In this document: in pieces, positions 23,017-32,262 of the stretch | How positions within the stretch are numbered: the stretch's first letter is position 1 | Layout: each line of letters opens with the position of its first letter | Assembly (NCBI GenBank): GCA_964387795.1 | Contig: CAYLYP010000027.1 | Coordinates: forward strand, 1-35,611 | Reading direction: 5' to 3' | DNA from: CAYLYP01 sp964387795 | GTDB taxonomy: Bacteria > Bacteroidota > Bacteroidia > Bacteroidales > UBA7960 | Length of the DNA stretch: 35,611 bases | Notes under the pieces: generated by a model | Database searches by the model: none | What the model was told of the DNA's origin: nothing | Seen by the model: only the letters and a program-made list of their open reading frames with translations | Made by a program: the position numbers and the translations under genes

Positions 23017-23493
23017 CTATTTAGCCTGTTTCTTTATTGTTTTCCCGGCATAATAGGCTGCTATTATCATTGCTGCCGATATTATGACAATATTTTTTAT
23101 TATATATTGCCCTTCGAGGGTAGGTACTATTGGAACTACAAAAAAAGTCTCGGCTGGAAAGAAAAATAAAGGGGTGAATGTTCCAATCATTTGTAAAAAT
23201 AATAATGCAATAGTAGCTCTCATAAATTTACCTGTAAGGAACCCAATCCCGATTATTGTTTCCCAAAGTGCTAAAAGAAATACTGATAAGCGGGGTGCCA
23301 TCAGGCCAAAAGTCATCACTTCAATTGTCCTTGTTGCCAAATCTTCTGCAGAACTAACTCCGGGAAAGAACTTCTGGAACCCAAACCAGAAGAATACAAT
23401 TCCAATGCAGATCCGTAATAAAACGATGCCATTTTTGGCAGACCAATTATAAAAATTCCCTTCAATTTTTTTTAGCTTCGTAATTGTTGTCAT
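23017..23493 (-). CDS. DoxX/YkgB-like (DUF417-type) membrane protein
   Basis: 158 residues with four hydrophobic helices (about 22-42, 68-90, 98-118, 128-150). Typical family segments are GIVLLRICIGIVFFWFGFQKFFPG near the start, DLATRTIEVMTFGLM, ALWETIIGIGFLTGKFMR and, near the end, GQYIIKNIVIISAAMIIA. Members are small inner-membrane proteins of unclear function, some linked to redox or thiol stress. It is a single gene that shares a terminator with the convergent neighbour. Confidence 0.85.
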   Translation of the reverse strand: MTTITKLKKIEGNFYNWSAKNGIVLLRICIGIVFFWFGFQKFFPGVSSAEDLATRTIEVMTFGLMAPRLSVFLLALWETIIGIGFLTGKFMRATIALLFLQMIGTFTPLFFFPAETFFVVPIVPTLEGQYIIKNIVIISAAMIIAAYYAGKTIKKQAK

Positions 23494-23817
23494 AATTAGT
23501 GAGTGTTTTTGTTTTTGGTTTTTATTATAGCGAAAAATATCGTTATTTTTCTTTATTTGTTTTGTCTGCTTGCTTAACGATTTTCTTACATTCTTTGTTT
23601 GTCCAGGTTTTGTTAAAAAACAATAAAGAAGCTTAAGGCAATCATTAATAGTCTATTATATTTTATTTATTTAATGAGATATTTCTATAATGCATGATCT
23701 TATTAGGGCCTGTTTGGGGTTGTCCGTTTATAGTTATACAAACTGCCAAATTCATTATTGAAATCATTGCTGAAGTTGTTTGTTATAATATTCATGACAA
23801 CAAATAATTAGGGTTCA
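23494..23817. other. Intergenic region upstream of the DoxX-like gene
   Basis: 324 AT-rich bases. No gene, hairpin terminator or consensus promoter could be picked out with confidence. A segment AGGGCCTGTTTGGGG near 23705 resembles the first bases of the MITE-like ends but lacks the rest. Confidence 0.4.
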
Positions 23818-26109
23818 TTAATTATTACCAACTACTATTTTTTTATGAATCTGGATGCCTTGAATATTGACTTTTAATACATAAATTCCTGGACTGAGTT
23901 CGGAAATCTCATAAGTTATTGAACAATCATTTGAAATATTAAAAAAGTTCTTGATCCCTACGATGTTTTTTCCTTCAATGTTTAAAAGGCTAATGCTAAT
24001 ATCCTCAGGATCCGTAATCCCATTCAATCTAATATTTAGCATTTTTGTGGCCGGATTGGGAAAGACATCAAGTGTCAAATGATTCTGAATATTAAATTCC
24101 GGGTTTGAAAGTGCCGGGGCTTCTTTACCCATGTATAAAGAAAGACCGCCTCTGTTATTTCCAACAATCATATCAGGGTATGCATCATTGTTAAGGTTGT
24201 AAACAGCGGGAGCAGAACGCCAGCCATCATAGATATAAAGCAAATTGGCATCAAACAGTTCAAACGATCCTTCAAGGTTATTGTCAATGTTTTTGTAATA
24301 GTATATCTGGCCTTTATTAGAGCCGGTAAACAATGCAGTATTGCCCTGGGGGGTCAGGAAAAAATGGGGTGTTGAAAATCCGTAATAGCTATAATTAAGG
24401 TTGGTGACATTGACATTTCCAAGTTCATCAGTGATAAAGGTGAATTCAGGTATTGTATGGTTTCCTGTGTTTTGGTAATAAGCAAGTTTTCCATTCCTTG
24501 AGCCAATGATTAAATCATTCAGGCCATCTTTGTTAAGGTCGAAAAGCTGGGGGGCTGCAAAGGGAGCCGTTTGGATGTCCTGATAATTTAATATGGGAGA
24601 AGCCCATTGGGGCATCTCCGGATTGACAGATGTGTTTTCAATAAAGGCTATTGACCCATCAGCCATTCCTGTTATCAAATCCAAATCATTGTCATTGTCA
24701 AGATCAGCCAGTGTGGGGTAAAGGTGTGTTGTTTCCAGGGATGAAAGGCTTGCAAGGTCTTTTGTTTTAAGCTCGAATATCGGATTTGATGGAGTACCTG
24801 TGTTTTTATACCAACTCACGGAAGCAATATAGGTGGCAGTAGTAATACCATTGTTTACAACAGCAGTATCAAAATAGCCATAATTTCCAACAAAAAGATC
24901 GGGTGCAAGAGAGGATGAAAAGTTTGCAAATGTAGGGAAAGCACAGGTTCCCATACTAATCATATCATCCAGAAGAAAGCTTGTTGTTTGAAGGTTTAGT
25001 TCAGGTATTTCATCTCCTGTGTTTTTATATAACCAGATATGATGATGGTTTTTTGACAAATTGCTTTTTTCATCAAAAGGGGCCACTATAAATTCGTTTA
25101 TCCCATCGTTGTCGATATCAATGACAGAAGGGTAGGGCATGGATAATACGTTTACCGGGGTAGTGGCGGAAGGGAATGCTGTATCAACATAAAAAATATC
25201 TGCATCTACGTTGTTTCCCTGATTATATAAAGCAACGAGGTTTGGGAAATCAACATCCCCGATAAGCAGGTCAAAGATGCCATCGCCATTAATATCAAAA
25301 GGGATTACTGAGCTGCCAGCATGAAGCTTGCTTGGGTCTAAGGTGATATCATTCTTTTCGATACTTTGATCAACCGGGCAATCAATATTCATTTCAATAT
25401 GATTGCTTTCTTCAGTTTCCATGAAGTTTCCCCAGCAATATTTCACACGTTCAAACAACAGGCTGTCGCAATTGCCATACTTCTCCATACTTAAGTTGCG
25501 GTGCATGTTTAAATAGGCCCCCAAAACATGAAATACAAGAACATCAAGGCATCCATCACCAGTTAAATCTACCATGGCCGGAATCTCAACCGAGGAAGAA
25601 AAGATGTTAACAGGCATCGATGAGCCTTGAAGCGATTCAAGGCGTTCGCTAATTTTAATAAATGAGAGTCCTTTGGATTGTGATGAAGTATTTTTATATA
25701 CCCTGATGCCTGCTAAGGAATAAGTGAAAATGTCTTCCAGTCCATCTGCATCATAATCTTTCATAAAAAACCAATCATTGGCTTGTGGAAAGAAATGTTC
25801 ATATTCAGGTGCATATTCAAATTGATAACTGCCCGGGGGAGCTGTATTTATAAAACATAAGAGTCTATTCCCGTTTCGGTCAAAGACTACTAAATCTTTT
25901 TTACCATCAAAGTTCAGGTCGGTCGAAGAGAACTGGCCGGTATTGATTCCTCCGGCCCAGGGATAAGCAAGTTGGCTGTTGTTTTCGATGACAGATATTA
26001 GCTGGCTTTTCATAAAACCAAAATCATGAAAGGCGTTTTGACCTTTACTAATAAAGGGCAAATAAAGAAAAATCAAAAAAATGTAAAAGGTATTATAGAT
26101 TTTATGCAT
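23818..26109 (-). CDS. T9SS-secreted protein with FG-GAP/VCBS-type repeats
   Basis: 763 residues. A signal peptide MHKIYNTFYIFLIFLYLPFISKGQ is followed by repeated Asp/Asn-rich units of the FG-GAP/VCBS type, for example DLNFDGKKDLVVFD, DYDADGLEDIF, DINGDGIFDLLIGD, DLDNDNDLDLITG, DLNKDGLNDLIIGS and NNDAYPDMIVGN; these form beta-propeller blades and bind Ca2+. The C-terminus (about 683-763) is a type IX sorting domain: LDVFPNPATKMLNIRL...ISLLNIEGK...ELSPGIYVLKVNI..IHKKIVV. So it is exported by Sec, then moved by T9SS to the cell surface or medium. The binding target is unknown. It is divergent from secDF with a 213-bp shared upstream region. Confidence 0.9.
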   Translation of the reverse strand: MHKIYNTFYIFLIFLYLPFISKGQNAFHDFGFMKSQLISVIENNSQLAYPWAGGINTGQFSSTDLNFDGKKDLVVFDRNGNRLLCFINTAPPGSYQFEYAPEYEHFFPQANDWFFMKDYDADGLEDIFTYSLAGIRVYKNTSSQSKGLSFIKISERLESLQGSSMPVNIFSSSVEIPAMVDLTGDGCLDVLVFHVLGAYLNMHRNLSMEKYGNCDSLLFERVKYCWGNFMETEESNHIEMNIDCPVDQSIEKNDITLDPSKLHAGSSVIPFDINGDGIFDLLIGDVDFPNLVALYNQGNNVDADIFYVDTAFPSATTPVNVLSMPYPSVIDIDNDGINEFIVAPFDEKSNLSKNHHHIWLYKNTGDEIPELNLQTTSFLLDDMISMGTCAFPTFANFSSSLAPDLFVGNYGYFDTAVVNNGITTATYIASVSWYKNTGTPSNPIFELKTKDLASLSSLETTHLYPTLADLDNDNDLDLITGMADGSIAFIENTSVNPEMPQWASPILNYQDIQTAPFAAPQLFDLNKDGLNDLIIGSRNGKLAYYQNTGNHTIPEFTFITDELGNVNVTNLNYSYYGFSTPHFFLTPQGNTALFTGSNKGQIYYYKNIDNNLEGSFELFDANLLYIYDGWRSAPAVYNLNNDAYPDMIVGNNRGGLSLYMGKEAPALSNPEFNIQNHLTLDVFPNPATKMLNIRLNGITDPEDISISLLNIEGKNIVGIKNFFNISNDCSITYEISELSPGIYVLKVNIQGIQIHKKIVVGNN

Positions 26110-26252
26110 TTCTAAATGAAAATTAATCTAAATTTGCAGGCTGTTTTTAAGAAAAATCATTTCAAAGATAATCATTATCAACGGAAACGCTTTGGTTTTA
26201 GCCATTAAAACTGCTTCGTTCCCTGAAAAAATCTATGAATTGACTTGAAACG

Positions 26253-26283
26253 TTGCTTATTAGGTTTTGAAATCCTATATTTG
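26253..26283 (+). promoter_or_regulatory. secDF promoter
   Basis: TTG at 26253-26255, a 20-base spacer, then TATATTTG at 26276-26283, an exact match to the Bacteroidetes -7 consensus. The leader before the secDF ATG is about 33 bases. Confidence 0.7.
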
Positions 26284-26322
26284 CAAGCTTAACCACAAAA
26301 CATACTAAAAACTAAAATAAAC

Positions 26323-29300
26323 ATGCAAGGTAAAGGTTTGATTAAATTTTTCGCTGTTGCTTTCGCAATAGTTTGCTTGTATCAGTTGTCATTTACTTTT
26401 TTTACCCGAAGAGTAGAGTCAAAAGCAAAGAACTATGCCAACCGCGAAAGTATGGTTCAGAAAGCTGAAGAGCTTTCTCAGGGTGATGCCCTTAAAAAAA
26501 TGGTATTGTTGGACTCTATCCACAAGGCTGAAGAACGCTATTATTTAGACTCAATGTCTTCTGAAGTGGTCTTTAATCTTTTGGTGAGAAAATATACCTA
26601 CCGCGAATGTAAAGAACGGGAGCTCAACCTGGGTCTTGACCTTAAAGGGGGGATGAACGTAACTCTTGAAGTTTCGGTTGTAGATATCATAAAAGCTTTA
26701 TCAGGTAATAGCATAGATCCTACTTTTGTTGCTGCTATTGATAAAGCAAACCAAATGGCCAAAACAAGCCGTGAAGATTATGTTACCCTTTTTGGTAATG
26801 CTTTTGAACAAATAGATCCAAATGCTCGTCTGGCTGCAATCTTTAGCACTCCTGAAATGAGGGAGCGTATCCCATTCCAGGCTTCTAATAATGAAGTTCT
26901 TGAAGTGTTACGTAAAGAAACCAACGATGCGATTGACCGTTCATACCAAATCCTTCGTACACGTATTGACCGTTTTGGTGTTGCCCAGCCTAATATTCAA
27001 AAGTTAGCTACTTCTGGTCGTATCCTTATTGAACTACCGGGTATCAAAGAACCTGAAAGGGTTCGTAAACTCCTTCAGGGAACTGCCCGCCTTGAGTTCT
27101 GGGAAACTTATGAATTTGGTGAAATAGCAAACTTCTTCTATGAAGCCAACGAACGTCTTCGTTTAATGAATGAAGGCAATGATTCAATTGGATTAACTGA
27201 AGCGCTACCTGTTGACAGCAATGCTGTTATCGAAAATGAAGTTGCTGAAACAGCTCCTGTTGATACAGCAAAGGTAACTGAAGCAGAAGATTTATTAGCT
27301 GCTGCCGATACCACTGGCAAATCTTTGATGGATATTGTTGATGCAGATTCATCAGCTACTGCTGAAATGGATGAAGCAGAAATGAGGCGCCAGAATCCTC
27401 TTTTGGCTTATCTTCAGCTTGCTGTTTATTCAGATGGTCAGGGTGGTATTGTGCCCGGAAGAGGTCCTGTTGTCGGTATGGCTGCCATTAAGGATACTGC
27501 CCGCGTAAGCCGTATGCTTCGTAACCCTCAGGTTGTTTCTATTTTCCCTCGTAACCTGAAACTCCTCTGGACCAACAAGCCTGATTCAAAAACACCAAAT
27601 ATCCTTCAACTGATTGCTATTAAGGCTTCTGCCCGCGATGGCTCTTGTGCATTGGATGGTGATGTTATTGTTGATGCTCGTTATGACTATAATCACCAGA
27701 ACCAACTGGAGATTTCGATGACAATGAACAACCAGGGAGCCAAAGAATGGAAAAGGATTACAGCTGCAAATATTGACAGGTCTATTGCCATCGTCCTGGA
27801 TGACTATGTATTATCTTTCCCAACTGTTAATACTGAGATCCCTAACGGACGTTCTGTTATTACCGGTAATAATACAACCTTAGCTGAAGCACAGGACCTT
27901 GCAAACATTTTAAAAGCTGGTTCGCTGCCTGCTCCTGCACGCATTGTTGAAGAAGCTGTTGTTGGTCCTTCTTTAGGCCGTGAAGCAATTCAATCTGGTT
28001 TGATCTCATTCCTGATTGCTTTCCTTGTTGTCCTCTTATATATGTTCCTGTATTATAACAAAGCAGGTTTGGTTGCCGATATTGCCCTCCTCTCAAATAT
28101 GTTCCTCATGTTTGGTGTGCTGGCTTCACTGGGTGCTACCCTTACAATGCCCGGTATCGCCGGTATTGTGCTTACATTAGGTATGGCGGTGGATGCCAAC
28201 GTAATTATTTTTGAACGTACTCTTGAAGAAATACGCGCTGGTAAAGGATTAAGGCTTGCCATCGCTGATGGTTACAAAAATGCCTATTCAGCTATTATTG
28301 ATGGTAACGTAACTACGATCCTCACAGGTATTATCCTTTATATCTTTGGTTCAGGCCCTGTTCAGGGTTTTGCAACCACCCTTATCATTGGTATTATCTG
28401 TTCATTGTTTACAGCAATCTTTATTTCAAGATTGATTTTCACCTACTGGCTTGACCACAACCGTAACATTACCTTCGACAATAAAGTTACCCGTAATGTT
28501 CTTACAAAAGTCAACTTTGACTTTATCGGCAAACGTAAAAAGATGTACCTTGTTTCAGGTATTGCTGTAGTCATTGTTGTTGCTTCTTTCTTTGTTCGTG
28601 GAATGAGTTATGGTGTTGACTTCTCTGGTGGACGTTCTTATGTTGTCCGTTTTGACCAAAGTGTTAATTCAGTTGATGTCAGGTCAGAACTTGCCAAACA
28701 GTTTGGTGAAGCCCCTGAAGTTAAAACCTTTGGTTCTGCAAACCAGGTTAAAGTAACTTCAAAATACATGATCACTGATGATACCCCACAGGCTGATTCA
28801 ATTGTTGAAGCAAGATTGTTTGACGGTGTTAAAGGTTTTTACAAAGAAACAATAACATTTGAAGATTTTACTGCTGATGATGAAGCAAAAGTATTAGGTC
28901 GTTTGAGCAGTCAGAAGATTGGACCTACCATTGCCCAGGATATTAAAGTGGGTGCAGTTCTTGCTGTATTGTTCTCTCTGTTGGTTATCTTCATTTATAT
29001 TGCTATTAGGTTCAATAAATGGCAATATGGCGTGGGAGGCCTTGTATCTCTTGCCTTTGTTACAATTATGGTTATTGGGGCTTATTCCCTGTTCCATAAT
29101 GTTTTGCCTTTCAGTATGGAGGTTGACCAGGTATTCATTGCAGCAGTGTTAACTATTATTGGTTATGCAATTAACGATACAGTGATTGTTTTTGACCGTA
29201 TCAGGGAAAACATGCACCTGTTCCCCAAAAGAGATAATAAGACCAATATGAATACTGCTGTTAATGCTACTTTGTCAAGGACATTAAATACTTCAGGTAC

Positions 29301-29472
29301 TACATTGGCGGTTCTTTTGGTTATCTTCCTCTTTGGTGGTGAAGTTATCCGTGGCTTTGCCTTTGCATTGCTCCTTGGTGTTGCCATTGGTACTTATTCA
29401 AGTATCTTTACTGCTACCCCAATTGCGTATGATTTAATGAACCGTAAGAAAAAACAGGAAGAAAACAAATAA
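26323..29472 (+). CDS. secDF: SecDF fusion protein, Sec translocon accessory subunit
   Basis: 1049 residues, SecD and SecF in one chain, as is usual in Bacteroidetes. It uses the proton gradient to pull exported proteins from the SecYEG channel. SecD motifs are LNLGLDLKGGMNVTLEV (101-117), the LRTRIDRFGVAQPNIQ and LPGIKEPERVRKLLQGTARLEF region, and GMAVDANVIIFERTLEE (from about 620). SecF motifs are GVDFSGGRSYVVRF (from about 764) and GYAINDTVIVFDRIREN (from about 947). There is one N-terminal helix and two sets of C-terminal helices. Between the two halves of the first periplasmic domain lies an acidic low-complexity stretch (about 286-350: repeated Ala, Asp, Glu, Thr). It has its own promoter and terminator. 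Confidence 0.97.
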   Translation: MQGKGLIKFFAVAFAIVCLYQLSFTFFTRRVESKAKNYANRESMVQKAEELSQGDALKKMVLLDSIHKAEERYYLDSMSSEVVFNLLVRKYTYRECKERELNLGLDLKGGMNVTLEVSVVDIIKALSGNSIDPTFVAAIDKANQMAKTSREDYVTLFGNAFEQIDPNARLAAIFSTPEMRERIPFQASNNEVLEVLRKETNDAIDRSYQILRTRIDRFGVAQPNIQKLATSGRILIELPGIKEPERVRKLLQGTARLEFWETYEFGEIANFFYEANERLRLMNEGNDSIGLTEALPVDSNAVIENEVAETAPVDTAKVTEAEDLLAAADTTGKSLMDIVDADSSATAEMDEAEMRRQNPLLAYLQLAVYSDGQGGIVPGRGPVVGMAAIKDTARVSRMLRNPQVVSIFPRNLKLLWTNKPDSKTPNILQLIAIKASARDGSCALDGDVIVDARYDYNHQNQLEISMTMNNQGAKEWKRITAANIDRSIAIVLDDYVLSFPTVNTEIPNGRSVITGNNTTLAEAQDLANILKAGSLPAPARIVEEAVVGPSLGREAIQSGLISFLIAFLVVLLYMFLYYNKAGLVADIALLSNMFLMFGVLASLGATLTMPGIAGIVLTLGMAVDANVIIFERTLEEIRAGKGLRLAIADGYKNAYSAIIDGNVTTILTGIILYIFGSGPVQGFATTLIIGIICSLFTAIFISRLIFTYWLDHNRNITFDNKVTRNVLTKVNFDFIGKRKKMYLVSGIAVVIVVASFFVRGMSYGVDFSGGRSYVVRFDQSVNSVDVRSELAKQFGEAPEVKTFGSANQVKVTSKYMITDDTPQADSIVEARLFDGVKGFYKETITFEDFTADDEAKVLGRLSSQKIGPTIAQDIKVGAVLAVLFSLLVIFIYIAIRFNKWQYGVGGLVSLAFVTIMVIGAYSLFHNVLPFSMEVDQVFIAAVLTIIGYAINDTVIVFDRIRENMHLFPKRDNKTNMNTAVNATLSRTLNTSGTTLAVLLVIFLFGGEVIRGFAFALLLGVAIGTYSSIFTATPIAYDLMNRKKKQEENK

Positions 29473-29489
29473 TCTTTCTTCAATATATA

Positions 29490-29522
29490 CAAAAAAACCT
29501 CTTTATTAAGAGGTTTTTTTGT
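29490..29522 (+). terminator. Terminator after secDF
   Basis: AACCTCTT (29496-29503) pairs with AAGAGGTT (29508-29515) around TATT, preceded by an A-run and followed by a T-run; it could act in both directions. It lies just after the secDF stop. Confidence 0.88.
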
Positions 29523-29531
29523 TTTATACTG

Positions 29532-29559
29532 TTGCTTTTCGTGCTTTGTTTTAACTTTG
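29532..29559 (+). promoter_or_regulatory. tatA promoter
   Basis: TTG at 29532-29534 and TAACTTTG at 29552-29559 with a 17-base spacer. Transcription would begin near 29566, which rules out the in-frame start at 29532 and supports the ATG at 29595. Confidence 0.55.
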
Positions 29560-29594
29560 CATTTACAGAGTTCAAGAAACAAACATTTTATTCT

Positions 29595-29927
29595 ATGAGG
29601 TTTATCCCTTTGTTCTTAGGCATCAGTGGTTGGGAATTAGCTATTATCCTACTGGCGGTGCTTCTTTTGTTCGGGCCTGGTAAAATCCCTGAATTTGCCC
29701 GCATGCTTGGAAAAGGGATGAGGGCTTTCAGGAATATTAAATTTGAAGTGGACAAACAGGTAAGGGACATTGAAAGGGATGTCAACAAAAGAATATACGA
29801 AGAAGAAATGAAGGAAAGTGAGAATGAAATTGTTGCTGAAAAGGAAGGATTAGACCCTGTGATGGAATACAATCCTGATGATCCTTATCATCTTCAAGAT
29901 AATGGCTCAGAAAGCAATCAGAAATAA
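29595..29927 (+). CDS. tatA: Sec-independent (Tat) translocase subunit TatA/E
   Basis: 110 residues. A single N-terminal helix (GISGWELAIILLAVLLLFGPGKIPEF) is followed by the amphipathic helix ARMLGKGMRAFRNIKFEVDK, the arrangement of TatA; FGPGKIPE is the conserved hinge. The C-terminal half is a charged coil (ERDVNKRIYEEEMKESENE) typical of Bacteroidetes TatA. Many copies assemble with TatC to export folded proteins. No tatC is nearby. The start at 29595 is chosen because the promoter -7 element lies upstream of it but inside the longer frame. Confidence 0.9.
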   Translation: MRFIPLFLGISGWELAIILLAVLLLFGPGKIPEFARMLGKGMRAFRNIKFEVDKQVRDIERDVNKRIYEEEMKESENEIVAEKEGLDPVMEYNPDDPYHLQDNGSESNQK

Positions 29928-30062
29928 TTCCTCTTATTACTGATGATTTTGCTCTGTCTGGAAACAATTTTTTTTGAGCATTCCCGTTATTCTTTCTTGA
30001 GGGTGTTGCTTATACTCTAAACTAAAATGGAAAAATCTTTTTAATTGAAAATACTACTGATA

Positions 30063-32135
30063 ATGAGGTTACATACTTTTCTGATTCTTTTTGCCCTAGC
30101 TATTCCGCTATGCCTTAACGGGCAACACAAAAGGGTTGTAAAAGCTGACAGGGCTTTTGAAATGCGCCAATATACCGATGCCATTGATTATTATCGGAAG
30201 GCAATGAAAAAAGTGAAGAAGGATAAAAAAGAAACTGCCAGGCTTGTTTTCCGTATAGGTGTTTGCTATAAGATGACAAACAATTCAAAGAAAGCTGAAA
30301 GTTTTTTCAGAAGAGCTATGAGGGGAAATTATGCTGAACCTTTAGCAGCATTATACTATGCGGATGCCCTTAAGCAAAACGGGAAATGGGAAGAAGCAAA
30401 AACGCAATATCTCAAATATGCTGAGCAATATCCTGATGATCCGCGTGGAAAGCTGGGTGCTGAATCAATTGCGCTTACCCTGGAGATGTTGGATAACCCC
30501 AATCGCTTTGTGGTCGAAAACATGAAAAAAATCAACAGCAAAGAGGAAGATTATGCTCCTGCCTGGGGCGATTCAAGATATAGCTCCCTTGTTTTTTCTT
30601 CAAGCCGTGATGGTGTTATTGGTGAAGAATTAGATCCTTGGACTGGTCTTAATTTTACGGATTTGTTTATTGTTTATCAGGATAGAAAAGGCGATTGGAG
30701 CACACCGGGCTTATTTGATAAAGGCCCTGTAAACACATTGTATAATGAAGGTGCTGCTTCGGTAGTGAGCAATGGCAGTGTAGTATATTTTACAAGGTGC
30801 CGCTCGGTTGAAGGAAGTGACCTGGGATGCAGGATTTATCGTGCTACACGTAACGGACAGGAATGGTCGGAACCTTCTGAAGTGAAACTTGTAAACGACT
30901 CAACAGTTTCAATGGGTCATCCTACTGTTTCAAATGACGAACTTGAGATATATTTCTCCTCTGATATGCCGGGTGGCCTAGGTGGCAAAGATATATGGGT
31001 GGCAAGAAGGAGTAATACCGGAATGGATTTCGAGGAGCCTGAAAACCTTGGCCCTACCATCAATACCCCCTCCAATGAAATATTCCCATTCCTTAGGGAG
31101 GATAACATCCTCTTTTTCTCATCTGATGGGCATCCGGGCATGGGTGGGCTTGATATCTTTAAAAGTGAACAGGTAGGTGCGCTTTGGAGCAAGCCCGAAA
31201 ACATGGGAAATCCTGTCAATTCAACCGGGGATGATTTTGGTATTATATTTAAAGGAACTGAAAACCAGGGCTTCTTAACTTCTAACAGGCCGGGAAGCCG
31301 TTCGGATGATATCTACTCATTTTCTTTTGCACCGGTATTCTTTACCCTTCAGGGCACGATTCGTGATAACGAAACAAAAGTAGTTCTTCCCAAAACCACT
31401 ATTCAGCTTATTGGCTCAGATGGCACAATGGTTCAATCGGAATCGGATAAAGATGGGAAATATCTTTTTGATAAAACTGTAATTAAAGAAAATACCACTT
31501 ATGAAATCCTTGTCAGCCGCGAGAAGTATTTTAGTGCCAGAGGCCAGGAAACTACAGTTGGCGTTGAAAAAAGCAGGGATTTTGTTTATGATTTCTATCT
31601 TGAAGCCATTCCTCAAAAACCAATCGAATTACCTGAAATATTATACGATCTTGCTAAATGGGATTTGAAACCCCAATATCAGGATTCCCTTAATGGTTTA
31701 ATTATCACTTTACAGGATAACCCGACAATAATTGTTGAGCTTGCTTCACATACCGATACAAGGGCTTCTGATGAGTTTAACGACACCCTTTCGCAGAGAA
31801 GGGCGCAATCGGTTGTCGATTATCTTATTCAACGCGGGATAAACCCCAGCAGATTGGTTGCAAAAGGATATGGTGAAAGGGTTCCACGCGAGCTTACTAA
31901 AGACATCGTCAGGGATGGCTATACATTTAAAGCCGGAACAATATTAACAGAAGAATTTATTAATTCACTGCCTGATGAAAAGATGAAAGAGACTGCCCAT
32001 CAACTAAATCGCCGAACAGAGTTTAAAGTCCTGAGCGATGATTTTGTACCGGGAGAGAATACGATTGAGATCCGGCCAAGGATACAAGTGATTACTGATG
32101 ATAAAGAAAAAGAAAAGGAAAAACCAAATCAGTAA
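30063..32135 (+). CDS. PorE-like OmpA-family protein (TPR, propeller, CRD, OmpA)
   Basis: 690 residues from the ATG at 30063; an earlier in-frame TTG adds six residues before the signal peptide MRLHTFLILFALAIPLCLNGQ. Domains in order: TPR repeats (about 25-120: AFEMRQYTDAIDYYRKAMKK), a PD40/WD40-like beta-propeller (about 150-400: SSLVFSSSRDG, NDELEIYFSSDMPGGLGGKDIW, LFFSSDGHPGMGGLDIF), a carboxypeptidase-regulatory-like domain (about 425-500: TIRDNETKVVLPKTTIQLIG), and an OmpA-like peptidoglycan-binding domain (about 530-660: HTDTRASDEFNDTLSQRRAQ). This is the architecture of PorE of the type IX secretion system, although paralogues occur. There is no lipobox Cys in the signal peptide. It anchors something in the outer membrane to peptidoglycan. 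Confidence 0.88.
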   Translation: MRLHTFLILFALAIPLCLNGQHKRVVKADRAFEMRQYTDAIDYYRKAMKKVKKDKKETARLVFRIGVCYKMTNNSKKAESFFRRAMRGNYAEPLAALYYADALKQNGKWEEAKTQYLKYAEQYPDDPRGKLGAESIALTLEMLDNPNRFVVENMKKINSKEEDYAPAWGDSRYSSLVFSSSRDGVIGEELDPWTGLNFTDLFIVYQDRKGDWSTPGLFDKGPVNTLYNEGAASVVSNGSVVYFTRCRSVEGSDLGCRIYRATRNGQEWSEPSEVKLVNDSTVSMGHPTVSNDELEIYFSSDMPGGLGGKDIWVARRSNTGMDFEEPENLGPTINTPSNEIFPFLREDNILFFSSDGHPGMGGLDIFKSEQVGALWSKPENMGNPVNSTGDDFGIIFKGTENQGFLTSNRPGSRSDDIYSFSFAPVFFTLQGTIRDNETKVVLPKTTIQLIGSDGTMVQSESDKDGKYLFDKTVIKENTTYEILVSREKYFSARGQETTVGVEKSRDFVYDFYLEAIPQKPIELPEILYDLAKWDLKPQYQDSLNGLIITLQDNPTIIVELASHTDTRASDEFNDTLSQRRAQSVVDYLIQRGINPSRLVAKGYGERVPRELTKDIVRDGYTFKAGTILTEEFINSLPDEKMKETAHQLNRRTEFKVLSDDFVPGENTIEIRPRIQVITDDKEKEKEKPNQ

Positions 32136-32159
32136 TACTGTTTATTATTATTAATGATG

Positions 32160-32190
32160 ATGGGAGGGATGCCTCCCATTATTATTTTAG
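32160..32190 (+). terminator. Terminator after the PorE-like gene
   Basis: ATGGGAGG (32160-32167) pairs with CCTCCCAT (32172-32179) around GATG, followed by TATTATTTTAGG. It starts 25 bases after the stop codon. Confidence 0.7.
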
Positions 32191-32200
32191 GTAAACTCTT

Positions 32201-32232
32201 TTTGGCAGTTGGCTGATTTTTTACCAATTTTG
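32201..32232 (+). promoter_or_regulatory. Promoter of the purM-like gene
   Basis: TTTG (32201-32204), a 20-base spacer and CAATTTTG (32225-32232), a one-base variant of TAnnTTTG. It sits inside the longest open frame (from 32209) and so supports the ATG at 32263. Confidence 0.45.
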
Positions 32233-32262
32233 CATTTTAATCCAATAAGCAATTTTTTTCAC

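Noticed and set aside
23700..23730. Third copy of the MITE-like element
   Set aside because: Only AGGGCCTGTTTGGGG resembles the end; the GCTGAAAAA part and the interior are absent.
32209..32262. Longer N-terminus of the PurM-like protein
   Set aside because: The added 18 residues overlap a promoter and do not resemble PurM starts.
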